Positions 35,301 through 45,633 are shown, counted from the stretch's first letter. The stretch: DNA of 64,000 nucleotides from Maea johnstoni (GCA_963942565.1 OZ012689.1:21628360-21692359); one strand, 5' to 3'. The notes: generated from the sequence alone by a model not told the origin. Program-made: numbers and translations.

Positions 35301-38300
35301 TAACCTCCAGCTCAAGCTGTGTGAGGGGGCCAAGGGTATGCAACCTACCCGGCTTTTGGGAAGGGTGGTGCTGCTATATTCAAGCCGGCCAGCCCCTTAG
35401 GGATGCTGGATGCTGCCAGTATTGCAAGTGTAATCTTTATTTCGTCACCAGCCACGAACAGTGTTATCTTGGTTGCAATCAGTAACCCTGATGAGTGGTT
35501 ACCGGCATGTTTGATCACATTCGAGTGTGCAAGTTGTCTACATCGTAATTGAACTTAGTACCAGCAGAGGCTGCAAAGGGTCTTTATGTTGAACGACAAG
35601 CTATCATATTGTGTGTTGAACGGTACAAGCATAGGGATCCAATATCCAAACAATAGTGCGCAGTTATATAAATGTGGACTCCATGGATGCGCAAAGTATG
35701 CATTAATTAAACTGCCGCAATATTAACAGTATTAAAGAACATAGTACTAGGATTCATGTTGCAGACATGTTTATGGCAGGAAGTTCACACCATGAATTTA
35801 GATGTCATTTAAGTTACTTTTTTGTAACCGTTACCAAAGAAAGCTGTATTAACTTGTTATATAGCTGATTTAGAAGTTCCACAGCAATATTACATTGAGA
35901 AGGACTTTCATTCTATGCACTATGGCATTTCTTTTCCAGATGAATCATAATTTCTATATACCAACAACCAATCAAGTTTTCTATTAATCATCTTGGCACT
36001 AATAACTCATGTTCAAAGAAACCTGCCCAATAGAACTTCTCTGTACATTGAACACCTGTGTTAATTGAACACTTTTCATTCCCCATCACCTTGATTAGTA
36101 TACTAATAGGACCTCTGTACATTGAACACCTGTATACATTGAACAGTTTGAGATTCCCCAATTAAATGTACACAAGTAACACTGTATTTTAAACCTTCCT
36201 CCGAAATCCTGTTATGTAGGTATTCATGAGATAGCTCTTGCTGAGTTCTCTCAGATGAGTAACCATGTGCCAGGGTTTCAGTCATTTTTAGGGTTTTTTG
36301 CATCATTTTGTACTGGCCAAATTAGCCAACACCAGCATAAGGGTTAATCTGTCTATTCCTGTTGCAGGTTCTGGCGTCTGTGAGATTGTCCATGACAGAT
36401 GTGATGCAGTCTTACTACCGTGGTCAGTCTCTGCATGAGGCGGTGGATCGGGAATTCATGTCCAACGTGATGGCTGCTGTTGTGGCCGATATGACTCATC
36501 AAGTCAAAAAGGTGATAATATTAAAACTAATAACAATATTTCTTCATATTTTTCAAATATATGGTACATATGGTATTAATTGAACTATACTTATATTAAC
36601 TTAAATGTTCAAAGCTATCTTTAATTTTACATCTTATGAACATTCTTTTGCCTCATTAAAATTTAAAATGATAGTTGTGAAGTAGTATTGGAGATCCTTT
36701 CTTGTTCATTTTCCATGGGCATTGATGTTACAGTGAATTTCCTTAACAACAGGGTGGGGGTTTAATGCCTCATAATAGCCATTATGAGGAAAAGGCACCA
36801 CATTCAAGAAGAGTTCTAGTGTTGGACAAACACAATGCAACATTTCTAAGCTTGCTTGCACACATTTTCTGAGGGCTGTTAAATGTATGAAGAACTTATT
36901 ATTAAGATGGGCCCAAAGTACTGTAACTAATTTGACACCAAAAAGTTAAAAGGGAATTTCAGAAACTACTCATAGATTACTTTCATTTAATAAATTAGAA
37001 GCTTGCACTGAAGACATATTTCTTTTCTCTTGGTTGATAGGACCCTGATTTAGAAGCCTGTGATGCTGTGGCTCAGTTACCTACAGTATCAGCCTTCCTA
37101 CTTGGTATTATTACCAAGAAAAAATTGATGACCAGGTAAGAACTTGATATTGTCAGTAGATTTACCTAAAATAATATATTTGAATGAGTACCCTTGACTT
37201 TAGTATGGAAAAGGAAGTGAAGAACATTAAATGCAGGGTTACCTCCGAAATAACTTACCATCGATTAAAGAAAAATTGTTAAGTCTAATTTTTGACTAGC
37301 TAGTAATTAATGTCTTAATGCTCGTGGATGAATCGTTTGTCCCCAGCAGAGGTCTAATCCTGTATCCTCTGCCGCAGTGAAAGAAATGAATGCCTTTCAC
37401 TGTTCGTACTTTATAAATGTCTCCCTCTGTTTGTAGTTTATAAATGTCTTTCTCTGTTTGTAGTTTGTTTATCCGTGAGTAGTTCGTTTATCAAGGCTGG
37501 TGTATAAGAGGGAATCCTAAACCCCCTCCCCCCCCCCTTGCCTGTACTGGAAGAAATGATTTGATTTATGAATGTGTTTCTCTGTGTTTTAGTTTGTTTA
37601 TCTGTGAGCTGTGTGAGTGTATCAAGGCTGGTGAACTAGAGGGAATCCTAACACCCCCCCCCCCCCCCCCTTGCCTGTACTGGAAGAAATGATTTGATTA
37701 CTGAAGAATGTGTTTCTTTATTTGTAGTATGCTTGTTTGTGAGCTGTGTGAGTGTATCAAGGCTGGTGTACTAGAGGGAACCCTCCCCCCATCCCCCCCC
37801 CCCCCCCCCCCCCCCCCCGCCCCACCCCTGTACAGAAAGAAATGATTTGATTTATGAATGTTTTTCTCTGTTTGTAGTTTGTTTATCCGTGAGCTGTGTG
37901 AGTGTATCAAGGCTGGTAAACTAGAGGGAACCCTACCCCCCTCCCCCCCCCCCCCCCACCCCTGTACAGAAAGAAATGATTTGATTTATGAATGTGTTTC
38001 TCTGTTTGTAGTTTGTTTATCCGTGAGCTGTGTGAGTGTATCAAGGCTGGTGTACTAGAGGGAATCCTAGCCCAACTGGCAGCACTACATGTAGTCAACA
38101 CTGTCAGTAGAGGTAAGACACTAATCTATTTATATACAGATTGGCAATTTAAACCCATTTAAATGTTATGTAGGGCTCAACACTGCCTATGATCTCACTG
38201 GCCCATAAAGCACAAATAGTATAAACATCAAGAGCCCTTATTCATTTTCTTAGCCCTGAAATATAAGTATAGTGCTCAACAATACCTCAAATTTTTACTA

Positions 38301-39331
38301 GCCTAGCAGGGCAAGCAAGATGCCCAAAATTTTACGATTCTTAATATGTTTAAATTTGGCCGGGGTATCTTAATTTGTAATGTAAAAATATTGCAGTCTC
38401 CATTAGAATATTGGACGCCCTAAATTTATATTATGTCCCATTTTGCGTATGCACTCATGTCCTTCCTTAAACCCTGGTTTGATTATATGCTTGACTTTTG
38501 CCAGATCTAACGTTTTTCTTATCATGGAACTGATCTATTTTATTTCAGGAAAGTTTACTCTGGGTGAGGTGAAGGATTGTCTAATAGCCCTGCAACCTCT
38601 TATAGAGCAGTACCAGCCCCCGCAGGTAGAGGGAGTCGATGAAAGTTATTATGACACAGAAAGGTAAGATAGGGACAGGGGCGGCCTAATAATGTAAAGA
38701 TGAAGAAGTAGTAATAGTAGTAGCAGTTGTAGTATGTATATTTAGTCTTTAGTCTTTGTACATAACAAAAACCATAGACACATTAGTATGGGGATTTTTT
38801 AGTGGCACTTTTCTGCCAAAAAATTGAGTCTATACTAATATTCACTAGGCAGTAGTATATTGGGAAGGAAATAAAAGGAACCGGTGATAAACACTAAGCA
38901 AGTAACTTTTTCACTAGCCTCAAACAGGATTTGAAACCTTGGCCTTCTGCAGTGGTAAGAAACAGTTAGTAATTGGTCATCAAAGCACTAGACTATAATA
39001 CCTTTGACATAGCACCTAGCACAAGTTAGGGACAGAGACTTCAAAATTTGCAATTCTTTATACATCCATATTACAGTACATCTTGAATAGCCAGGTGAAG
39101 TAGATGTTTGCTGAATTATTTGTTGATGATTCCAGACTTGCACAGATTGAACTAATTTTTACCTGGGTCCCTAGAATTCTCAGCTATTGCCCTATTTTTT
39201 TATAATTGATTTAATGGATTATCTCCAGAAATTGTGTTTGGTATTGGTACTTTTTTATTTTCAGAGGCCAGCAAGGGGTTGCCCTGCGTCTCCTAAAGGT
39301 TTGCATGACTCACGTAGGTATGGTGGTCTAG
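17660..39331 (+). CDS. NCAPG2: condensin-2 complex subunit G2 (C-terminal 17 exons, 5' part missing)
   Basis: Exons: 17660-17839, 18381-18533, 19177-19399, 20746-20867, 21653-21844, 22543-22613, 23575-23749, 24525-24695, 26127-26243, 26933-27100, 28777-28876, 34634-34815, 36368-36511, 37041-37135, 38012-38112, 38549-38663, 39265-39331 (TAG). All junctions are AG/GT, phases agree, and the total is 792 codons including the stop. Segments such as FWAITPVEHLLVRLE, RRIVSLLYNSFMPVEKP and RRFYQYTHS align in order with vertebrate NCAPG2, the HEAT-repeat subunit of condensin II that helps compact mitotic chromosomes in the nucleus. The first exon (SLLVDPCPAVRVVAVQGVCR) corresponds to roughly residue 450 of the ~1140-aa human protein. 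The N-terminal half was not recognised anywhere in the window, so it lies upstream, is assembled elsewhere or is lost. Several exon edges are tandemly duplicated in the flanking introns (separate entries). Confidence 0.92.
18053..18363 (-). mobile_element. hAT-like MITE beside an NCAPG2 acceptor
   Basis: CAGGGTCTTAGTCAGG...GGCAAAGACTATA, flanked by CTCTTGTT (18045-18052) and GTCTTGTT (18364-18371), 7 of 8 bases matching. It ends 17 bp before the exon at 18381, so the duplicated target now forms part of the pyrimidine tract (TCTTGTTCTCTTTCAG). Confidence 0.85.
18836..19176 (+). repeat. tandem copies of the acceptor of NCAPG2 exon 3 (3 in all)
   Basis: The true junction GTGTGTTTCAG|TTTTGGGCTATAAC (AG at 19175-19176) is preceded by two copies: AG at 18855-18856, with about 35 bp of exon start, and AG at 19050-19051, with about 15 bp. 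Intronic blocks such as TTGTGCTTCTTGTTATGAT travel with them. The decoys soon lose the coding frame. An inverted copy of the intronic part lies at 19984-20135. Confidence 0.85.
19384..19672 (+). repeat. tandem copies of the donor of NCAPG2 exon 3 (4 in all)
   Basis: The true donor TGGAAAATACAG|GTAAGAATTT (GT at 19400) is followed by copies with GT at about 19495, 19589 and 19666, each preceded by GTCTGTGGRAAAYACAG. Use of a downstream copy would run into an in-frame stop at about 19441. Confidence 0.85.
19984..20135 (-). repeat. inverted copy of NCAPG2 intron/acceptor segment
   Basis: AAAACTGAAACACGAATGAG through AATATTAGAGTTT is the reverse complement of about 18705-18858, so the block on one side of exon 3 is present inverted on the other side. 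Arms of about 150 bp could pair around the exon. Confidence 0.8.
20200..20412 (+). mobile_element. piggyBac-like MITE, 5' end degraded
   Basis: It shares ACCCTGTCATGTTGGTATT, CCATATGCCAGTGTTTCAG and CCACCAGCAGCATAAGGG with the family. Only the 3' end retains a terminal GGG. Confidence 0.6.
20425..20745 (+). repeat. duplicated acceptor region of NCAPG2 exon 4
   Basis: GTGCCACTTGCCTCTRATTCCA, a pyrimidine tract, then AGTTCATGGTGCTGCTGTGC (near 20645-20670) copies the true junction (exon start 20746), including about 30 bp of exon. The copy has CCGG where the functional acceptor has CAG, so it cannot splice at the same base. A third, more diverged piece lies at about 20435-20495. Confidence 0.75.
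20876..21210 (-). mobile_element. degraded hAT-like MITE with flanking direct repeats
   Basis: The body GCCCAAAATTGGCAGTTGTTAAATTTTTGGG through ATTATTTTGAGGTT belongs to the 314-bp hAT-like family. A ~35-bp repeat starting TAGTCAACGGACGCT (20876) recurs as TAGTTAACGGACACT (21159), followed in each case by CACTCACCCGGG. This suggests a local duplication around the insertion. Confidence 0.6.
22108..22412. repeat. ~57-bp minisatellite, about 5 copies
   Basis: Diverged units with GTAGTATTTAGGATACAATG, TAAATATAGTATGTG and GTAAGCAGATAGCTTG, in the intron before the 22543 exon. Confidence 0.8.
23160..23395. repeat. (AAT/GAT)n low-complexity tract
   Basis: Irregular mixture of AATAAT and GATGAT triplets in the NCAPG2 intron before the 23575 exon. 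Confidence 0.9.
23445..23520 (+). pseudogene. decoy copy of the start of NCAPG2 exon 7
   Basis: TTCTCTTACAG followed by CCAAGGATGCCTGTCTCGTC and onward repeats the first ~72 bp of the true exon (23575) about 130 bp upstream. The acceptor looks good, but the reading frame has TAA where the true exon has TAC (GCTGCTGAATAAGG against GCAGCGGAATACGG). Downstream of about 23520 there is no donor of its own. Inclusion would truncate the protein. Confidence 0.88.
24119..24290. mobile_element. small TIR element (pogo/Tc1-like ends)
   Basis: GTGAAACCTCTCATTGTAAACAACC and AATGTGAACAC blocks match 3852-4022. It lies in the NCAPG2 intron before exon 8. Confidence 0.4.
24280..24500. repeat. 26-bp minisatellite up to the exon 8 acceptor
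   Basis: About 8 units of TGTACTAAATTTCCTGTACATTTCAA, ending 25 bp before the acceptor of the 24525 exon. The last diverged unit (TAGATTTCCTTTATGTTTC) supplies its pyrimidine tract. Confidence 0.9.
24930..25665 (-). mobile_element. hAT-like MITE split by a nested element
   Basis: The two halves (to about 25096 and from about 25537) together correspond to the 314-bp family, from CAAAATTGGCAATTGTAAAATTTT-type sequence at one end to GCCCTGCTGGTTAAGACTATG at the other. A 440-bp element occupies the middle. Confidence 0.7.
25097..25536. mobile_element. 440-bp nested TIR element
   Basis: Flanked by AAAAAATTA on both sides (25088-25096, 25537-25545), consistent with an 8-9 bp target duplication. 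Imperfect inverted ends contain CTAGTRC and CGGCTCGAGC. It contains a tandem pair of ~75-bp blocks with ATTGGCTTAGGCAGGCATGG and TTAGCGTGATTGACAGCAAT. GC is higher than in its surroundings. A diverged relative is at about 46430-46690. No coding sequence. Confidence 0.65.
26269..26327. repeat. (AC)n microsatellite
   Basis: About 58 bp of CA repeats, 26 bp after the donor of the 26127-26243 exon. Confidence 0.97.
26628..26810 (-). mobile_element. piggyBac-like MITE with TTAA borders
   Basis: CCCTTATGCTGTTGG...CATTGGAAGGG flanked by TTAA on both sides. It is 183 bp, the same length as the copy at 7127, in opposite orientation. Confidence 0.75.
27111..28383. mobile_element. 1.27-kb TIR element with tandem and palindromic interior
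   Basis: The ends are inverted copies of TACTGTAGAAYAGGTA. Inside, a ~407-bp block is repeated in tandem (about 27282-27688 and 27689-28095) and a shorter third piece follows. Each block has two strong hairpins: ATACATTGGTAACTTATGAA with its complement, and TGATAATTATCAACATACAT with its complement. CGCG-rich sequence sits near both ends. It starts 10 bp after the donor of the 26933-27100 exon. Non-coding. The ends match the 230-bp element at 11077. Confidence 0.75.
28908..29213 (+). mobile_element. hAT-like MITE just after an NCAPG2 donor
   Basis: CATAGTCTTAGCCAGCAGGG... to ...GCCAAGCCCCTT, family interior present. The borders CCTCATAC and GCTCATGC match at 6 of 8. It begins 31 bp downstream of the donor of the 28777-28876 exon. 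Confidence 0.7.
29338..29517 (+). mobile_element. piggyBac-like MITE, 3'-truncated
   Basis: AACCCTCCAAATGCTGAGG through ACCCTGTCATGTTGGTATTC and TTTGCCAGGATTTCAGTCAT matches the family. The 3' terminus is absent. It directly precedes the 51-bp array. Confidence 0.6.
29560..34664 (+). repeat. 51-bp minisatellite of splice-acceptor units, ~100 copies
   Basis: Each unit reads, in pieces, TTTCTTTATGATTGTAG | AAGGTTGTGTGAAGTACC | TGCCACTGATCATGCG. That is the 3' splice site of the next NCAPG2 exon plus that exon's first 34 bases. CTGAT 24 bases before the AG fits the branch-site consensus yUnAy. Variation is confined to few positions (ATGCG/ATACG/GTGCG/ATGTG/ATGCA; TATGATT/TGTGATT; GTAG/ATAG; TACCTGCC/TAACTGCC). 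Four units are 50 bp (ATAGTTTC). The final unit leads into the real exon at 34634. Blocks of units recur in the same order (see findings). Because 51 is 17 codons, long open frames appear on both strands; the host frame (EGCVKYLPLIMRFFMIV) is broken by TAA variants and 50-bp units, so most of the array is intronic. Confidence 0.96.
34816..36367 (+). other. NCAPG2 intron, little recognised
   Basis: Apart from the MITE at 36193-36343 and a short tandem of CTGTACATTGAACACCTGT at about 36045-36150, nothing bounded was seen. ORFs here have no recognisable content. Confidence 0.5.
36193..36343 (+). mobile_element. piggyBac-like MITE, shortened
   Basis: TTAA borders (36189-36192, 36344-36347). ACCTTCCTCCG...CCAGCATAAGGG, with part of the 5' half missing relative to the 183-206 bp copies. 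It ends 24 bp before the acceptor of the 36368 exon. Confidence 0.7.
37424..38011 (+). repeat. tandem copies of the acceptor and start of NCAPG2 exon 15
   Basis: The true junction CTGTTTGTAG|TTTGTTTATCCGTGAGC (AG at 38010-38011) is preceded by copies with AG at about 37463, 37592, 37727 and 37877, plus a shorter one at about 37436. Each carries up to ~65 bp of exon, reaching TATCAAGGCTGGTG and GAGGGAA, then a run of C (up to ~30). Periods are 129-150 bp. Reading on from a decoy leaves the coding frame. Confidence 0.9.
38840..39005 (-). mobile_element. possible degraded SINE
   Basis: On the minus strand a B-box-like GGTTTCAAATCC is followed by GTGAAAAAGTTACTTGC and GGTTCCTTTTATTTCCTTCC, loosely like the SINE at 1551. 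It is strongly diverged. Confidence 0.35.
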
Positions 39332-39533
39332 ACGGGAAACGAAGTGGATAAAAACAGCGAGACCTCTCTTAATATATCAATATACAGAACAGCATCGAAT
39401 GCAGGTGATACCCTTGTGACAGAAGGACATGGATAGACGGAATTTGAGCATTGGAGAACGAGACAGCCTATATTTTGACATATTATTAGTGCTATTAGCC
39501 CATTAATTTTCCCTCATTCACAATGCAATATGC

Positions 39534-39650
<117 letters not shown>

Positions 39651-40323
39651 TATGTGTATATTCATGTATATTATACATTCACTACCTAAAGATGGCGAAA
39701 CTAGTTTACATATATGGCCAAACTGGTTGACATATAATTCCCTGTCAAATGCCATTTTTGATCACAATGATTTATTTGTGGTCATCTATAGATAACAGAG
39801 TTATTTTAAGTAGTTTACTTTTTGTAAGAACTATGTAGAGGGTGTGGTTATTCTACTGGCAAATATATCATTAATATCGATACTCATTTTAAAGTTCAAA
39901 TTGCTTGGCAATGAGTAGTTACTGCTATTGATAGTGATCTCTTTTGTATCCATTAAAATCATAATCCTTTTATTTCTGGCTTAGCATATTTCCTCCATAT
40001 AGGAGTACACTAACCTTTTATTCCCCAAGACTCTTTGTAACAGGGAAACTGATGTAGTTTTGGAAATGGGTATCAAAAACATACAAGCAAGGCACTGAGA
40101 GGATATATGTACTGTAAATCACTTAGATATGGCGTGAAAATTAAATAGGGCAATTACGATACTACCCTGGATAGCGTGATCTAGGTGTAGCGGGGACCGG
40201 GAACAGCAGCAGCAGCAAGTTCAATTAAAAAATTTATATAGACAGGAATTTTACAATAGCGCATATGGGCAGAGCACTGTTATCGTTGTCTTATTGTTCC
40301 CGCGATACTTAAGTGATTTACAG

Positions 40324-40441
<118 letters not shown>

Positions 40442-40756
40442 GTGTGTATATAGACATTTGTGCTGAAAAGAGTTAATCCTCACTATCTCTTATACATTAA
40501 GCCAACCAAGTGTCATAGCCAAACTTGATGACAATAAATAGAATTATTTTCCTCAAAATGTGTTGTTCGTTTTTATTGCAAGTATTTGTTTCCTCAAATG
40601 TGTGACATATTTGAGGATATAACTCTCATTATACAAATGGCATGTATGCCATGGGAGAGGTGAACGTCTATAATGGGGCTGTCTAGCCTATGTTGCCAGC
40701 TTTTTGGTCAACCTCCAGATGTTTGGTTTTTATAAGCCAGTCCGGTGAGCCTCTCT

Positions 40757-40972
40757 CAAAGTCTTAGCCAGCGCTGCATCTGGGTATCATTTGGACGCCC
40801 TGACCCTCAAAAATCATCCATTGAGGCACCCAAATGTGGATGCGTGTAATTTCTTAGAAAGTCATTTTCAAACGTATAATTCTATTTCTTTCCACCCCAA
40901 TACAAATTACAATTGACAATATTTTGTGCACTAAGTTCCTAAATCTGGTCTAAGACCCTGGCATTTCTCCAG
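40757..40972 (+). mobile_element. hAT-like MITE, internally deleted
   Basis: AAAGTCTTAGCCAGC...GTCTAAGACCCTG with family interior GGACGCCCTGACCCTCAAAA. It is about 100 bp shorter than the 314-bp form. No clear target duplication. Confidence 0.6.
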
Positions 40973-43407
40973 CCTCTTACTTCATACTAATCTGTAAGTA
41001 GGTAACAGAGGAGTGCTCAGTGATCTTTAGGTCACGCAAAATTATATTGGAATTTCAAATTAAAGAAATTATTTAAAGGAGATTTGTTGATCAGATCTCT
41101 TATCCTTAAACAGGAACCTGTGTGGGTACGTCTTGGTGTTAGTCTTTTAGGGTTACTCACTCAAATGAATACATAAGACTACAATCTTTGTTACATATAC
41201 TTTGAGTTAGTTTTATTGATTCATAGTATTTTATTTTCTGGATACACAGATAAAACAAAGAACTGAAATCTCAATGGGCACCTGTTTATTGCAAAAAAAA
41301 AGGAAAGTATTTGATACAAAATTGAATACAATTCAGGGCTTGCCATTATGATGGAAGTCTACCTGCCCTGAAGGCCAAGTGAACAAGTTTTTACTGATCT
41401 TTCTGAAATATCACCTGCTCTACACATGGTCTAGCTTTTCACTATCTCTCTGACACTGTTCATAATGACATTCTTTCAAAAGAAACTAGGACTATGTCCA
41501 TAACAATCTGGCCTGAAGGGCAAGTGACATCAAGTTTCAAGTGATTCTTTATCCAACTCAAATCAATATACTTGTCCAGGGCAGACCTTAGCATTGAGCC
41601 ATGCGATTCATATTTTAGTTTTACAGGCAAATTACATTATGATACTAGCATCACAATCAGCATTTCAATCAAAGATGTAGAATTATTGTTAGCCCAGAGC
41701 TTGGGATACACCTCAATAAGTTGATTAACAAAGTTATTTTTAAATGGTAATAACCAGTGGATAGTTTAACCTACACACCCATGAGTTATGTGAAGGTTAG
41801 GTTTTCTATAATTTGCTTTACATGTATTCCTATCAACCTTATTATTGAGCCCATAATCAGTACTCGGGAATCAATCTCTATATATTTAGGCTTATGAGGA
41901 TGGAGCACTTTCTTCATATATTAACTCGCGCCTATGTAAACACCCAGTTTAAAATTGGACAATATAGCTGATCAAAATTCATTTCTTATATTCCATTTCT
42001 ATTCCCATTTATTCTACATGCATATAGACAAGGGTTCTTTTTACCTTAGCCTACACTGTTTATAGCTGAGTTGATATTGACCAGTCATAGAAAGTGGTCA
42101 GCCAGATACAACATGTTTTATTAGTAAGCCAGTAATTGAAGATTAAATCTTTCAATTTGCATTAACTTTCAGAAAAACAACTGAATATTAAGACAACAAA
42201 CTGCATTTCATTTCAGTACCCCTGGTCAATTGGTGTGTAGAAATAACCGGCACGCGCACCTCTTGAACATTTTCCACAAGAGAAAATACCTGTCGACTTC
42301 TAATTCATTGTGACATCATGTCAAATAATAGCTTGACATATTTCTTTGATACAAGTGTTTGCCTTGATAGCAAATAATAGAAATTTCTGAAAACAATGAA
42401 ATCTCATCACTACTCCCATTTTCTTTTTACAAAAATGTGAATCATGGTATTGGTTATATAGGCAGAAATCAATGAGCATCAAAATTAAATTCCACTAATT
42501 TAAACATCCAGACAGGGCCATCTTCTCTTTTAAGTGTATATAGGGAGCCTTTTTTCATTAGAAATAATGAAAATAACATTGCGCAATGCTTACAAAATGA
42601 AAAATTACTTTTTTCGAACCTTTTCTCAGATGCAACACAGAACAGTCCTGAAGCTACAACCTGACCCGCATTTTCAAACTGTAGGTAACATCATGCATGG
42701 TACAAAGAAAATTAAATTTCCTCAGAAAAGCAATACTCCCTCAGCTAAACAGCACGCTCTTGTTGGAAATTGCACCTTCAAAATTTTTTTTTTTGCCATA
42801 TCCTATTGACTTTAGTGGAAACACCTCCAGGAGAAACTAAAAAACTGGCCCTACACATCCTTTAGTCAGTGCCCAATGTCAATCACCAGTACCTTCACAT
42901 TTGATTGAGCATCAAAAATACTAATTTTTAGATATATCCATGATCAGACATTTTATAGCCAGGCAGCACATGTTGTACTATAAAACTCAAATCATATTCT
43001 CTTTCCCTTAGAGAGATTGATTTTCAACGGATACATTGTATCTATGGTCTATATGCTGGGATCTTGGTAAATGCAGGCATGTGTGATGATATCCGTTATA
43101 ACAGCACAGGAATTTTTTGTTTTTTGATAGACATTCCTGTTCAGCTTTTGTCTCCAACAAACTGTATTAGTTCATGTTCGCTAAAACCTTTTAATCTTGT
43201 AAAGATGAGTATCTATTTCCTAGGGACACAGGTACATTCCTATTAGTGCCAGTGTCAACCTGTCTGCCACCAGATCTCACAGTTTCGAACTTGCTCCTGA
43301 AAGTGAGGAATGAGTGATGAAATATAAGTATTAGACAAAAGCGTAATTGAAATACTGTTATTCATCATTTTTAGTGTACAAAATCCTACTAAGAATTAAA
43401 GAGTTCT

Positions 43408-43875
43408 TAGGCCACTCCAATTTAATTACTTGTCTTACGAGCTTTTTTTGGAAAAAAAATCCTGTCAGACTCAAAAAAAAAAGAAAAAAAAAGTTATCTT
43501 TGGTGTCTTACGGACGAAAGTGGTTTTAAAATTTTCTGTCAGACTCCAAAAAAAAAAAAAGTGCAAGTTTTAAGAATATTCTTTGTAAGTGTGATTCAAT
43601 CAACTACAGGAAGCTATCATTGCTGTAGTAGAGCCTCAGACTTGAGGAGGTATACCTCCCACCCTTCAGGTTACAGGGATTAATAGATTGGTTGATTTTA
43701 TTTAGTTGAGAATAGGCTGGTAGAAACATTTCGCTACCAGTCCTAGTCGTCAGACTCTAAAAAAAATAAAATAAATAAAAAAAGTCACATTTTTCAACTT
43801 TTTTTTTATTCCAAAATGGCTCATTTCCTACCTCCTGAGCACGTAAGACAAGTAAATAAATTGGAGTGGCCTTAC
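43408..43875. mobile_element. 468-bp TIR element
   Basis: Ends are inverted copies of TAGGCCACTCCAATTTAATT, then ACTTGTCTTACG (about 33 bp). Poly-A-rich blocks after CTGTCAGACTC repeat inside. Non-coding. Confidence 0.65.
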
Positions 43876-44352
43876 TAATGCTTATAACAGTTAACATCAA
43901 ACCTTGACTATGATATATGATTGTCTATCACATTAATAGTTGTATTTGCTTTTATTTTGCATTGGCCAAGAATATTCGTAATATTATGAATGCAATAATT
44001 TAGTGACATTTTGGGATTTTGCAAAATAACAACTTAAGTATCATAAGGCATTTTGACTCTTAAGTACAATAATTTGACAAATGCACATATGAAATCTAAA
44101 AACAATAGTGTCGTTGATCTTTTAAAATGCTGCTTAACCCACTTTGGTAATATTTCAATTACCAGAGTATTTTGGGGAAAAAATGAAAAAGGAATGTTGA
44201 GCATAACTAAATTGTCAACTCTCCTTTACATATTCTGTAAAGTTATGCTTGGTTCCAAAGTTACTTTCAAAAGTATTATTAGTCCAGATGACATGACATG
44301 AATGGGAAAGATACTGCTCATGAAAAGCCAGCCTCCCAGGCCAAAATATTAT

Positions 44353-44499
44353 ACAAATATGGCACTTGGTTGAGTGCAATATCAATTTTTATTGCACTCT
44401 GAAAAATGATATTGCACGAGGCGCTTGCGCCGAGTGCAATATCATTTTTCAGAGTGCAATAAAAATTGATATTGCACGAAACCAAAGTGCCATATTTGT
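44353..44499. repeat. 147-bp near-perfect hairpin
   Basis: Arms of about 70 bp run from ACAAATATGGCACTTGG to a centre GGCGCTTGCGCC and back to CCAAAGTGCCATATTTGT. Each arm has a smaller inverted repeat (GAGTGCAATATCA / TATTGCACTC). A further inverted pair, ATATGCCTACTGCTCATTC (44506) and its complement (44971), surrounds the following ~470 bp. Confidence 0.85.
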
Positions 44500-45245
44500 T
44501 TTATTATATGCCTACTGCTCATTCAAATAGAATAATTTACTAATTTAAAGAATTATGAAAATGTAGAAATTATTAATGTTTTTTCATTTCCAGGTTTTAC
44601 CATAAACCATTGGGTTATTGTAAATTTCTAAGCTGTACGATATTCTTGTGTTAATTCAGTGATATCGCAATCAAAATACTATAAATACCCGAAGAAGTTA
44701 CATGCATTAGTTTTAGAAATGTAATGATTTATTTATTTAATTAAAAAATGTGTTTTACTAATTCCCTTCCTAATCATGATTTTACAAGAAGCCCAAACTC
44801 TTCTGAGTTCCTTGTCTCAATTCACTTCTGTTGACTTCCTTTTCAAGAGTTGAAGTTGAGAATTGAGCACATGAACCTGACAGCTCTGAGTCAGAGTGTT
44901 GGAAATTGATATTGCACCCCAATATCACTTTTGTAAGGTGGTCATGTGACCATGATCTGACCAATCACAACAGAGAATGAGCAGTAGGCATATAATAATA
45001 AGTGATATAACTTGTAGATATATGGCACTGTGATACATTTGAGCCATCCAAGGTGATTCTGATTGACCCACAAACTCACAAATCTGGACCTTTATATTTC
45101 ACATGGTGCGGCATGGTTTTGGTATTTCTTAAACCTAGTTCTACTAAGAAAATTAAGGTATTCCAGTGTTATACCAGGGACACCCTATACCATGTATGGC
45201 CCCTGGCTAGTATACCTAGTGAGAGACATCTCTGTGATATACCAC

Positions 45246-45508
45246 CTACCTATCATAATCAGGCATGTTTGGTGCAGCTACTCCTAGTGTTGGGAAGTCC
45301 TCCTCACTTTGTATATTTGGTGCAGTCTTTTTCCGGCCCCTAGCTTGCATACTAGATCTAGGAGTAGCTGCAGCATGGCGAGCACCAGGGGGCACATATT
45401 TCCCTGTGGGTTTAGATACAGGCTCCTCCACTTTCACAGGTTCAGGTTCAACTTGAGGGAGAAATATAAAATCTTATTAAGCCATGTTTTGTAAAAAATA
45501 TATGTATA

Positions 45509-45568
<60 letters not shown>

Positions 45569-45594
45569 AATATATGTATATGTATATGTATATG

Positions 45595-45633
<39 letters not shown>

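Larger units (their letters stand above)
41291..45245 (-). other. likely CDV3 3' UTR / 3' flank
   Basis: No exon was recognised on either strand. It contains the TIR element at 43408-43875 and the hairpin at 44353-44499. Vertebrate CDV3 transcripts have long 3' UTRs, so part of this may be transcribed; this is inference. Confidence 0.4.
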
